Shown here one piece after another: positions 25,601 through 35,983 of a stretch of DNA of 64,000 nt. Position numbers and translations under genes: made by a program. The stretch covers positions 102,549-166,548 of the forward strand of contig JAMFTG010000296.1 of the NCBI GenBank assembly GCA_023974075.1. Reading direction: 5' to 3'. The notes under the pieces were generated by a model. That model saw only the letters and a program-made list of their open reading frames with translations. It did not search any database and was not told the DNA's origin. The first letter of the stretch is position 1, and every line of letters begins with the position of its first letter. This stretch comes from Chaenocephalus aceratus (taxonomy: Eukaryota > Chordata > Actinopteri > Perciformes > Channichthyidae).

Positions 25601-27969
25601 TGCAGCTTGGGATATGAGAGTGAAGGACAACGGCTTAGAACGGGCGTGTCGCCTTCTGTCCTGCCAGTGTTGGCAGGACATGAATTAAAATGTCGAACTC
25701 GGACTTCATTTTAAGGACATTTCGGCCAGGGGTACTAGAGCTATATTTGTTTAAGCACCGGATTGGCAAAACAGGAGAGTGTGTGCACCAGTCTGCCTTG
25801 ATCTATGAATTCATGTCTGTGACACTCACGTATCTGCTGCCCGCAGCTGTTTTATAGAAGGAAAACCTCCTTCACTTCATGAAATCTCTGCAGCGCCAGG
25901 AGGCAGCGGGAGGGTTAACTCAGCCTCTGAGAAGACGAGCGCGCCGTGCAGTGCCTTCACGCACCGCCTTTCACGCACCGCCTTTCACGCACCGCCTTCA
26001 CTGTGTATACCTTCAGAAATAATCATTAGTAAGGCTAATGAGCGACCGCAGGCTGATGTGTTTTAACCACACACACCTATACACACACACACGCGATTAA
26101 ACTAGACTTTTGTTCCTCCATGTTTTCGTTGTTATTGTTTCACTGAGCGAGCGGACCCGCGATTTTTTTTCAAGCGCTTTTTTGGTCCATCTGCGGCGGC
26201 TCTGATGATTCGAATCGGCTGTACCTACTAGTAATGAATATTACATGTTGAGAGGAAATCTTTCCACAATAATTCCAATACGTAATCCAAAATGTATTCA
26301 CTTCAGGTTTACGAAAGTAACTGTTAATCAGATTACTCGTTTTTCAAATGTAAAGCGAGCTGAATACAGTTACTTGATTTTTGTATTCTGATTACGTAAC
26401 GCCGTTACATGTATTCCGTTACAACCCAACCCTGCATACCGTGATACTATGAGTAGATTTAATGTTGTTTTATAATCTGGAAACGGCGTTCATGGTTTTT
26501 TATACCTTGTAGCATATTTTCCACTTCTCTCATAAGTTGATATCTGTGTGTGTTAAGGCAACCATATCAATATTGTTTTCCAACATTTTGTTGCTCTATT
26601 ATGATATTTATCATCTTCTTTACAGCAACTTCTGATTGGAGAGAGTCCTCAACACCCAGAAGACTTCATCTCTACTGTGGTCGGATCAAGAATTGGTACC
26701 AGGGTGGAGGGAGGTGTCAGGAAGGCAGGCCCTCATCCTCTAAATGGCCTGGCACACTTTCACCGCCCAGAACCTTCACCTTGATTGATGGAGCCTTTCA
26801 TAAGGTTTAGTGGCCGTTCCAAACGTTTTGATAGACATTCAGAAAAAAACACAACAAAATAAAAACCAACGTATTAATGATTTCATAAATACCAGTGACA
26901 GCATACTATTATTTCATGACATTAGGGTGAGATTTAATTGTTCAATTAAAGATACATAGGTGACGTGCATGAAATGCATAGTAAAAACTGTTTGTTTTAT
27001 GCTTGCTTTTGTCTTGTTCTGGTTTGACTGCTATTATTTCATTAATATGAAAAGTTGCTGTTTGTTTTCTCTTCACTGCTTGTTTGATTATTAATTGATA
27101 TGAATAGTTTCTGTATTTAGATTTTTGATCTTCAGATTGTTATTAGTAATTGATGTGAAATGTTTTTTATATATTCTTTTTTTTTAACTTATTCACTTGA
27201 GTGATTTTTTTATATTTATTGCAACATTGATATCAATAGTTTCTGTATATAGTTTGTTTTATCACTTGTTATTTCACAGAAATTACTTTATTTTTGTTCA
27301 CCTTTTCAGATTGTTATTAGTAATTGATGTGAAATGTTTTATATATCTTTTTTTTTAACTTATTCACTTGAGTGATTTTTTTATATTTATTGCAACATTG
27401 ATATCAATAGTTTCTGTATATAGTTGTTTTATCACTTGTTCTTTCACACAAATTACTTTATTTTTGTTCACCTTTTCACTTTTCGCTTTTACAGATATAT
27501 TTTGTTAGTAATTGATTTGAAACGTTTTATATAGTTTTTTTTCCCCATGTTTCTGGTTTTTGAAAAAAAAAATTGCCAAATGTTACTAATTTCACCAGTT
27601 CTTTTTGCATTTTCAACTTTTCCTACGAATAATATTCTACATTCAAAGCCTTAAATCTTTAACATTATTTATACATTTGGAGTTTCATGCTACTTTTTAA
27701 CATAATATTCATTCATATGGAAACCATTCAGTCATCCAAATATTCCTGATTATTCACTTTCTTCTTACACATTATATTTCAGCATAAAGCATTCCCACTA
27801 GCAATTTCTTCAGGAATTGCATTCTCTAGTTAAGAAATGTTGTTTTTGAAAATTAGGATGAGAGCCAACGTTCAAAAATGTTTTTCCCTCCCAGAGCTAC
27901 CAGCGCAGCGCCCCCCAGTTCTGGCGCCCTAGGCGACCGCCTATGTCGCCTATACCAACATCGGCCCTA
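22632..27969. mobile_element. hAT-like element, CAGGGCCGG family (5.3 kb)
   Basis: Starts CAGGGCCGGTACTAG and ends CATCGGCCCTA. It is flanked by GCCTAGTAC at 22623-22631 and 27970-27978; the 8 bp next to the element fit a hAT duplication. It contains the nested element at 25307-26434 and a two-copy ~174-bp tandem repeat at 27131-27480. Diverged relatives lie at 31290-32090 and, inverted, at 49568-49880 plus 52726-53290. No transposase domain was recognised. Confidence 0.8.
25307..26434 (-). mobile_element. hAT-like element, CAGGGTTGGG family, copy 1
   Basis: Starts CAGGGTTGGGAGGGTTAC and ends TTACAACCCAACCCTG. The flanking 8-mers GATACCGT (25299-25306) and CATACCGT (26435-26442) agree at 7 of 8 bases. 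The part 25663-26434 is reverse-complementary to 48561-49366 and to the two halves of 33315-40750. A 14-bp tandem (CACGCACCGCCTTT) is present in about three copies near 25960-26000. Confidence 0.85.
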
Positions 27970-28774
27970 GCCTAGTACATACAGTGGCAATGTGTCAAGA
28001 TTTAGCAAAAATACACCTTTATTGAACGTACAGTAACACAAATACTACAAATCCACATAAAAACCAATCAAAAATGAAAAAAGGGTCGCCACTTATTATT
28101 TTAATTAAAAGTTGTTGGTTTTTTTGGGTAATTGGCTGGCGCCCCCTAGCAGCGGCGCCGCTATTTGTATATAGGGGAAACACTGCAGTGTTAATAGTTT
28201 ATATTACTGTTTAATATTACTGCTATAAACCAATCACACATTGAGTTCATTATTGTGCAATGATAAAATCAGACCGTTGTTTTTTTAAATAGTCTGAATG
28301 AAACTCGGCAGTAGGTGATCAGCTGATCAGCGGGGGCTGTGTGTGACTCTCTTTGTTTACACACCTAATGGGCCATCAGCCACAGCTCTCCCTGTGATCT
28401 CCCATCCCCCCTGTGATCTCTCTTCTCCAGCAGTAAAGTTTAACTGTACGGTTGGGTTTGCATATTTATGCTGTCGCAGTTCCTGTTGTTTCTAATCGCG
28501 CTTTGCCGGTATGAAGGGTCTGTGGAAATATCAAACATTTAATAAAAGTGAAAAACAATGAACAAGACTTAACGTATTAATAATAATTAATTATATGTAT
28601 TCCGTTTTGGATGTACGATATTTGCCTTTGTTTAGAGTAGTGATCTGTATCTTCCTCTCTTCAGCAGACCTGCTGTCAGACCGGACCATGGCTGTAAAGG
28701 CAGAGGGGTGTCCTCTAGTTCCCCCTCGAAACATAGACTGATCCTTTTTTTTGTCCATGTCTGATTGGCTTAGA

Positions 28775-29215
28775 GAGATAGATAGATAGATCTTTAATTT
28801 GTCATTGTACAGGTAACAAAATTACAATGAACTCAAGGTGCCAACACGCAACAACAAGACAATATAAAAACAACAAGACACTATAAAAACAAGAATGGGA
28901 CTTAAATAGACATGATAGGGAATATGTACATAAATAAATATAAATGAAAGTGCACGATTCCCCTCGTATTGCATGGAAGACTTATATCATTTAAATATTA
29001 GCAGCGTTTAGTGCACAACAAAACTAAATTTGAGTCTGTTTGTCCGGGAAGACATGGTACGGAAGCGCCTGCCTGAGCGCAGCCGTACAAAGTGCTTGTT
29101 ACCCGGGTGGTGTGGATCCTTGAGGATTTTGACTGCCTTCTTAAGGCAACGAGAGCCGTACAGTACCTCTATTAGAGAGCTTTCGCGACTGCAAACATTT
29201 AAAGAAAAACATTGA
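28775..29215 (-). mobile_element. LINE 3' region, minus strand
   Basis: A GATA repeat at 28782-28790 followed by TCTTTAATTTGTCATTGTAC is the reverse complement of a LINE end of the type ...GACAAATTAAAGATCTATC. The following sequence resembles a LINE 3' coding/untranslated region but is too decayed to read. Confidence 0.55.
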
Positions 29216-29796
29216 CCATGTACCGTTCACCCCCCCACCCCCCAACAGCTCCATTAATGTGATCAACGCAAGGCTACATGTGACTCTCTTTGTTTCAAAT
29301 CTAGTAATGGGCCATCGGAATGTGACAAACTCTCCCATCCCCCCTCTGTTCTCAGCAGTGGTCTGAAAGGGTCTCTGGAAATATCATACATTTAATTAAA
29401 GTTTTAAAAACAGTGACGGGGTCCAAATCAGAGGTGGAAGAAGTATTCAGATTATTTACCTATGTAAAAATGAGGGCTGTCAAGTTAACGCGTTAAAAAA
29501 CAAATTAACGCCACTGATTATTTTAACGCGATTAACGCATGTGTATTTTTTTCCTCGGCCGCCCCGTAGTTTCAGAGCACATCGAGTTTAAAATACCATC
29601 TACAAGCTGATGCTGACAGCCCCGCTCCTGCCGCCCGCTTGTGGCAGACCACACTTCCACGCTCACCGGCAGGCACCGACTGGCTATTGGGAGGACCGGG
29701 AAGGTGTGTGTATGTGTGCAGAGGCGCGGGAAGGTATTTTGAGTGGGGGTGCTGAGGTGCTGGACTTCAGTGAACACTATTACGGGCACTATAGAG

Positions 29797-31136
29797 CAGT
29801 GGTTCCCAACGGTGTGCCGCGGCACACTGGTGTGCCGTGAGGCAAGTCCGGGTGTGCCGTGGGATTTTGTGACAACCATACGTTATTATTGCAATATACA
29901 ACTACACAAAAATAATATTTTTTTAATTTACTATATCAGTACTTTGTAGGTTTATATGTACGTAATCTGCACGACTTGCGCGTCCACATCTCCACGTGCA
30001 GTGCTGCATAAACATGGCTGAGTCAGCGATAACTCTCGAGGGGTGGAGGTATGCCCATTATTTTGAGTTCATCCGAAGAATAGACAGGAATGTGACGGTG
30101 AGGTGCAAACTGTGTCCAGGCCAGAAGCTGTTATCCACTGCTGTAAACACCACGTCAACCTCAACAAGCACCTGCAAAGAACACATGCTAAGGTGGAGCT
30201 ACCGCACACGCTATTTGTTGTTTGTTTATATCACAGTCTGTTCTTCTTCTCTGTCTTCCGGTTGTTGCCTGTTTTGAATGACGAATACACACTACCGCCG
30301 CCTGCTGGTAAGGAGAGTTATTGCCACTCACGCATGCGCAGTTCGTACGTGCTCGGCTGAAGTCTTTGCGGTGTCTGGTTCCAGTGCAACACATGGCCAA
30401 CACGCAGGAGAACACGCCGACGCAACAGAGTGAGCAGAGATAGACTGCGCAAAATATACAGATAGCAGGAGACAGAGGACAGCCATGGTCAGATAGGAAA
30501 ACATTCAGGATCTGGATCAGTCTTATGCGACAATGGAAACTGAACTAAAGAGAACATTTGAAACTTTAGCAGTCTGCGTGATCTGCCTGCAGGGAGGGGC
30601 GGGCCGGCCCTGCGAGTAAAGTAATGAGTAAAGTAACGAGTTACTTTATGTAGAGAGTAACGAAGTAGTGTAATATATTACTTTTTTTAAAGTAATATGT
30701 AATATGTAATATATTACTTTTTTTTAGTAACGACCCCATCTCTGCTGAAATGTTACATTTATAATTTGTAGTTCAGGACCATGGACAATGAAGCTTCCTT
30801 GCATTGACAGTTCTCTGTGCTGAATTTCCTTTGTCTCGTTTTTAATGTTGAGACCTGTCTGGTTTAAATGAGTGTGTTGCTGCTTTGATGAAGCCTAATT
30901 TGATAACGTTTCAAATTCATTTCTGAAATATTTCGTTAATAAATATTTCATGAGTAATATAGTTGTCTTTTTCACATTTTATTTGGCATTAGTAAATAAT
31001 TATGCACATTTACAGATATTTTACATGATATGAGTGATAACACGTGTTATAAGGGCTATTTTGCACAATAGGTGTGCCTTGAGATTTGTACTTGTCCTTT
31101 GGTGTGCCTTGGGCACAACAAGTTTGGGAACCACTG
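29797..31136 (+). mobile_element. hAT element, CAGTGGTTCCCAA family, third level
   Basis: Perfect ends CAGTGGTTCCCAA and TTGGGAACCACTG. The 8-bp duplication CTATAGAG lies at 29789-29796 and 31137-31144. Tandem GTGTGCCGTG-like motifs sit near the left end and GGTGTGCCTTG near the right end. It encodes only a BED-finger relic. Confidence 0.95.
29996..30210 (+). pseudogene. BED zinc-finger relic of hAT transposase
   Basis: The frame opening MAESAITLEGWRYAHYFEF continues to CKLCPGQKLL, which supplies the paired cysteines of a BED finger. The histidine half (NLNKHLQRTHAK) is read in another frame from about 30160, so a frameshift splits the finger. Nothing resembling the hAT catalytic domain follows. 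In the family this finger binds the subterminal repeats of the transposon. Here it marks the element as a deletion derivative of an autonomous hAT. Confidence 0.7.
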
Positions 31137-31191
31137 CTATAGAGCACGCACAAAAGCACTCCCCACACGCAAATACACAGTACACCCGCGT

Positions 31192-31241
31192 GGCTCGATA
31201 ATCAGCTCACGGCATATATGCCGTGAGCTGATTATCGAGCC
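31192..31241. repeat. Perfect 50-bp palindrome
   Basis: 25 bp (GGCTCGATAATCAGCTCACG followed by GCATA) are followed without spacer by their exact reverse complement. The centre is at 31216/31217. Confidence 0.97.
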
Positions 31242-32544
31242 TTCATTGTAACAGTCGCAGTGCCTATAGGCAGGGGTAAAGTGCTCTTTTTAACAAGTGG
31301 GGAGCGGACCTCACCTCCTCTAGGGGGGTCCGGGGGGATGCTCCCCCGGGAAGATTTTTTTTAAATATTGAAGTTAAAAGCATCAATCTGGTGCACTTTG
31401 AGAGCAACATTAAGATATCTATGGATACATCTCTCAACACCCAGATGAAACAGAACTGTAAGCAGATGTTCTTTTTCTTTATGGATATTTTACAAATCAC
31501 TCCCCTTTCAAACTGTATTCTTGTTTTACTGCCATATAGTATTTCATAACTGTTTTTCCTTTATTCTCTTATTATTTTTATAACGATAGTGATCATATGA
31601 AGGTGTGCCGCGGAAATAATCTTTTGAATAATTTGTGACCAAACCGTTTGAGATCCACTGAGATAACTTAGACTAAAGTTAACTATCTAAACACTCAGAG
31701 AGTCCTTTAGCTCACCTGAGCCTCTCAGTCTGAGAGGAGAGTCCTCTCCTCCAGCTTGTTGTGGAACGCACAGCAACAACTCTGTATGTCCGTTAGTGCA
31801 GCTAGCTAACCAGATGCTAACAACACGGTCCCTGCTGCTGGCACCGGTCTCTCTCTCTCTCTCTCTCCCTCTCTCTCCCTCTCTCACACACACTAAATGC
31901 GCTATTTCCGCACACACACAGAGCCGAGCTTGAATGACACAAGCACACTTTTATTTCCATGAAACTCTCTGATTGGTCTGGTGTCTTGCCTTCACTGAAC
32001 ACGGGAAATTACAGTTCTGTCGTCCTCTCTAGTGTCTTGATGAGGTTCACGTAAAGCACGGTTAATGTATTATATTATTGAGGTAGAATTGTCCGGTGCT
32101 ACAGAAAAAACATTCGGGGCAGGCCAAAATATTATTTTACCAACAATGTGGAATTTATTGGTTACATATTACACAGATTATGCACAGCGGGAGCAGCAAT
32201 AACCGTCAAATAATAATTCAGGCAGGGGAGCTCCGCACCCCCCTTCCCGCGCCCATGTATGTGTGGCCCGAGCGAGCGAGAGAGAGACCTTACGTGCATT
32301 GTTGTTGTTAGCATCTGGTGCTAGCTAGCTGCGCTAACGGATATAAGGAGCTGTTTAAATGAAAACAGAGGAGCGCTCTACCACACAACTGCGCCGAGCA
32401 CTTGACTTTATGCAGGAAGCAGACAGTGGGACATTGTACGAAAAGTCAGCACACTCAGCACGGATAGTGCGCAACATGATTGCAGCATCCAGGCAGCTCC
32501 CGTTCGAGCATATGCCTTGAGCTGCACATAGCTCCAACGATCCA

Positions 32545-32595
<51 letters not shown>

Positions 32596-34224
32596 ATTTG
32601 TATTGTATTATTGTATGAGAGAGGTTCCAGGTTGAATTGAGGCGAATATTTGTAATGTTCAGAGGTTCTTGTGTTTAATATTCATGAGAATATTTGTCAT
32701 TGTTCAAATGATAATAAACATTAGCATAAAGCATATGTGTCCACTCATATATTGATAAGAGTATTAAAAACTTGAAAAATATTCCTCTGAGGTACATTTA
32801 GAACAGATACAAAATGTGCGATTAATTTGCGATTAATCGCGATTAACTATTTTAATCGACTGACAGCCCTAGTAAAAATACATGTTAGAAGTAAATGCCC
32901 AAGTGAAAAGCATTATCATCTGCAAGTAAAATGAATCATTATTTTATTAGTATTAAATACATATAAGTATTTTTACAACTTATATTTGTTGTGCACCGAG
33001 AGAAATGTTGAGTCTTGTCATGTTTCATGTTTTGTTTAACCATTTTCTGTCTTGTCTCCCACTTTCTATCCTGGGCCCTTTCTCATTTCATCAAATCCCC
33101 CTCCTCGACTCCTCGACTCCTCGGTCCTCCGGTAGTGACCCGGAAATTAATTTCAGTGCGCCATATTGAAGGACATCTCATTTCTCTAAATGCACTTCGA
33201 GGACCGAGGATCGAGCGTCGAGGAGGCTCTCTGGAGGAGCTCTAACCGAGGATACACTGATGGGTCCTCCACGGTCTTCCACGGCTCCTTCGTGGATGCA
33301 TTTCCGGGAACAGACAGGGTTGGGTTGTAACGGAATACATGTAACGGCGTTACGTAATCAGAATACAAAAATCAAGTAACTGTATTCAGCTCGCGTTACA
33401 TTTGATAAACGAGTAATCTGATTACAGTTACTTTCGTAAATCTGAAGTGAATACATTTTGGATTACTTATTGGAATTATTGGTGGAAAGATTTCCTCTCA
33501 ACATTTAATATTCATTACTAGTAGGTACAGCCGAATCATCACAGCCCACAAAACCTATTACCGCCGCAGATGGACCAAAACAGCGTTTGACAAAAAATCA
33601 CGGGTCCGAGTTGCTCAGTGAAACAATAACAACGAAACATGGAGGAACAAAAGTCTGCGTTTAAATCGCGTGTGTGTGTATATATATAGGTGTGTGTGGT
33701 TAAAACACATCAGCCTGCGGTCGCTCTTTAGCCTTACTAATGATTATTTCTGAAGGTATACACAGTGAAGGCGGTGCGTGAAAGGCACTGCTCGACAGTG
33801 CTCAGTGAGTTAACCCTCCCGCTGCCTCCTGGTGTTGCAGAGATTTCATGAAGTGAAGGAGGTTTTCCTTCTATAAAACAGCTGTGGGCAGAAAATACTG
33901 TGAGTGTCACGGAGGGAGTGGCTATATACAGGACGGTCCTGTACACAACGCCAAATGGCTATATACAGGACCGTCCTGTACACAGCTCTCTGAAATGGAT
34001 ATATACAGGACGGTCCTGCACAGAAGCCCTGAAATGGCTTTTTATGTAGTCTACAGAAATATGGATATAAGTGGTGTACAATTAACGTTTACAGCAGGAT
34101 AAATTACAAAAATGTACAGCATACTACATACAATTCAAAAGACGGTTTCTCCGATTTCTAAAATAAAAATGCCGGCATAGCCGATAAATGATGTGTGTTG
34201 CTTTCAATGCAAAATCACTACACG

Positions 34225-34940
34225 TGTAAGGATTTGCAGTACTCCATTCCTTCTGCTTCCCTTTTTGTTTGTTGTCTGTCTGTCTGTGTTTGTCTCCCGG
34301 GCTGGGCGTGGTTGACCTACTTCTGGTTCCTGCCAATTCATCTCCGCAGCTGCTTCTCATTCATCCTGATCATCTACTCATCCACACCTGCTTATTAACC
34401 CGGTCTCCTCATCCAGTCTTCACCAGTTCGTCGTCAAGATTACACTGGTAAACGTATTGCTTTCTAGCCTAGCCTGACACAACTCTGGAATCAGTTTTTG
34501 TCTTACCTGTTTGTCTCTCTATCCAGAAACCCATCATCACCTCCTCCGCTAGCCACGTCCAGCCACTTCCTCGTCGGATTCATCCGCTCTCCACGCTACC
34601 CGCTCCAGCTTGCTCGCTCCCCTCGCTCTGAAACCCCTGCTCGCCACACTCCTGTCTGGTAGGACAAACACTAACTCTTACTCCAACCTACTCGCTCTCG
34701 GGAGCGTACAGACTCAGGCTCAAGCCACCTCTCATCTGCCTGGCGATATCCCCAGCTCACTCCGGAGCCTCGGCTGAGGATCTCCATTCCCTAGTTTTTG
34801 TATCCCCTTTCCTGGACAATATTACACAGTTAATATCCCCTGTCACGATACAAAAATAAACCTTTTGCTACAAACTCCTGTTTTTCTGTCCGTGTTTGTA
34901 TTGTGGGTTCAGTCCTGAAAAGCGATCACGGAGCTTAACA
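34225..34940 (+). repeat. 5' LTR of the gypsy element
   Basis: TG...CA ends (TGTAAGGATT to GAGCTTAACA). It contains a TATT-type AAAATAAA signal near 34852. Identical to the 3' LTR except at 34358. Confidence 0.96.
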
Positions 34941-34958
34941 GAACGAACTGGTCATAAA

Positions 34959-35212
34959 ATGAACCCCACAAACACCGGACCGGACTCTTCCACTGTTCAG
35001 CACGCCCTGTCTCATCAAGGCAATCTGTTGGGTCAACATGAACACTTAATCCGTGCATTGGTGGAAAGTAACCAATCCATGGCTCTGCACATCTCTAACC
35101 TGGCTGCTCAGATCTCCAACCTGACGACAGCAGCTATAACTCCTGCCACCTCTAATCCCCCTCCAGTAACTACTCCATGCCGGGATTTCCCCATCACCGA
35201 CCCTGAAGCCGT
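34959..35212 (+). pseudogene. gag: gag, N-terminal part (frame broken near 35207-35212)
   Basis: The first plausible start, 18 bases after the 5' LTR, opens MNPTNTGPDSSTVQHALSHQ. The protein then has a helical, glutamine-rich segment (ALVESNQSMALHISNLAAQI) of the kind that starts sushi-type Gag, and a proline-rich linker. The frame runs into a TGA at 35220-35222. The conserved continuation of Gag is read in another frame from about 35209, which places a single-base disruption in the run-up to FHGEVEKC. Because the LTRs are nearly identical, this is a recent mutation or a sequencing error. Confidence 0.8.
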
Positions 35213-35964
35213 TTCATGGTGAAGTGGAGAAATGCAGGGGATTTATCTTTCAGTGCAGCAAGGTGTTTCGCCAGCGCCCCCAGTCTTTTTCTTCTGATGT
35301 TACCAAGATAAACTATGTGTTGAGTTTGCTTCGTGGTAAAGCCTTAACCTGGGCTGAGGCACTAAGTTCATCAGTGGATTATGACAGCCTTTCTTTTGGA
35401 GTTTTTTCTGAACAACTGTCTTTAGTTTTTGATCACACTGACTATTCTGGCTCGGCTGACAATCGTCTGCTAAGGATACAGCAGGGGAATCGGACCGTGG
35501 CAGATTACTCCATTGAGTTTCGTACACTGGCGGCAGAAGCCCGATGGGACGAGGCGGCTCTAAGGGCAGTGTTCGTTAAAGGATTAAAGGAGCAACTGAA
35601 GGACGAGCTGGCCGCTCGAGATGTGCCAGCAGACCTTCAATCCCTGATTGATTTGGTTTCTCGTCTCGACAGCCGGCTAAGGGAACGTCGTGCGGAGCGA
35701 GGACAGCGTCCACCAAGTGCCTTTTTCAGTAAGCCGAGCTATCCTCCCAGAAGTGCTCCCTTTGATTCCACACCATCTGCGTTTTCCTCGCCATCTCACA
35801 TGCCCACCTTGGATAAGGAGGAAGCGATGCAGGTGGGAGGTGCAGGATTATCACCTGAGGAACGCCTTCGCCGCATGAGGGCAGGAGGGTGCCTGTATTG
35901 TGGCAAACTGGGGCATCTCCTGGCCGGTTGCCCTGTCCGCCCAAACGCAGGTGCTCGTCGGTGA
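35209..35964 (+). CDS. gag: gag, main part with zinc knuckle
   Basis: Carries the retrotransposon Gag domain ([51 protein letters not shown]). A basic, proline/serine-rich linker follows, then a C-x2-C-x4-H-x4-C zinc knuckle ([14 protein letters not shown]) just before the stop at 35962-35964. Gag forms the cytoplasmic particle that packages the element RNA. The zinc knuckle contacts that RNA. The reading frame does not begin with its own ATG and depends on the upstream part, from which it is out of frame. Its end overlaps pol, which is in the -1 frame. Confidence 0.88.
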   Translation, partial: PFHGEVEKCRGFIFQCSKVFRQRPQSFSSDVTKINYVLSLLRGKALTWAEALSSSVDYDSLSFGVFSEQLSLVFDHTDYSGSADNRLLRIQQGNRTVADYSIEFRTLAAEARWDEAALRAVFVKGLKEQLKDELAARDVPADLQSLIDLVSRLDSRLRERRAERGQRPPSAFFSKPSYPPRSAPFDSTPSAFSSPSHMPTLDKEEAMQVGGAGLSPEERLRRMRAGGCLYCGKLGHLLAGCPVRPNAGARR

Positions 35965-35983
35965 ATTTGGGGGTCCTGACGAG
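35940..35983 (+). promoter_or_regulatory. -1 ribosomal frameshift signal between gag and pol
   Basis: The heptamer C CCA AAC (35940-35946) is in the correct phase with the gag frame. A 7-nt spacer follows. Next comes a stem formed by CTCGTC (35954-35959) and GACGAG (35978-35983), extendable by GG/CC at 35960-35961 and 35975-35976. The gag stop lies inside the loop. Slipping back one base at this heptamer enters exactly the long pol frame. This arrangement is the standard X XXY YYZ plus downstream structure, and -1 frameshifting is known in sushi-derived genes such as PEG10. Function here is inferred. Confidence 0.85.

Larger units (their letters stand above)
19501..28185. mobile_element. hAT-like element, CAGTGTTTCCCCTA ends, filled with other insertions
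   Basis: The left end CAGTGTTTCCCCTA and right end TAGGGGAAACACTG are inverted repeats typical of hAT elements, and copy A is continuous across this site. No clean 8-bp target duplication is visible, perhaps because the target itself contains CAGTG. It contains complete insertions at 19737-20898, 20952-21661 and 22632-27969. Other sequence such as 21670-22620 is probably its own body. Confidence 0.7.
29719..32257. mobile_element. hAT-like element, GGCGCGGGAAGG ends, nested in copy 2
   Basis: The left end CAGAGGCGCGGGAAGG and right end CCTTCCCGCGCCCATG share an inverted GGCGCGGGAAGG block. TATGTGTG at 29711-29718 and 32258-32265 is the 8-bp duplication, and copy 1 of the host MITE is uninterrupted here. 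It contains a further hAT insertion (29797-31136), a perfect palindrome (31192-31241) and sequence related to the CAGGGCCGG family (31290-32090). Confidence 0.82.
29472..32871. mobile_element. hAT MITE, TAGGGCTGTCA family, copy 2, interrupted
   Basis: Starts GAGGGCTGTCAAGTTAACGC and ends CGACTGACAGCCCTA. The 8-bp duplication GTAAAAAT lies at 29464-29471 and 32872-32879. Its two halves match copy 1 (13183-14086). The continuity of copy 1 shows that 29719-32257 is a later insertion. Confidence 0.93.

Noticed and set aside
33920..34020. The regularly spaced 40-bp dyad units as a CRISPR-like array
   Set aside because: The units are contiguous without variable spacers, are mirrored at both ends of a transposon, and the genome is eukaryotic.
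34941..34960. Primer-binding site directly after the 5' LTR
   Set aside because: The only TGG lies 8 bases past the LTR and does not clearly match a tRNA 3' end; I could not support a specific primer.
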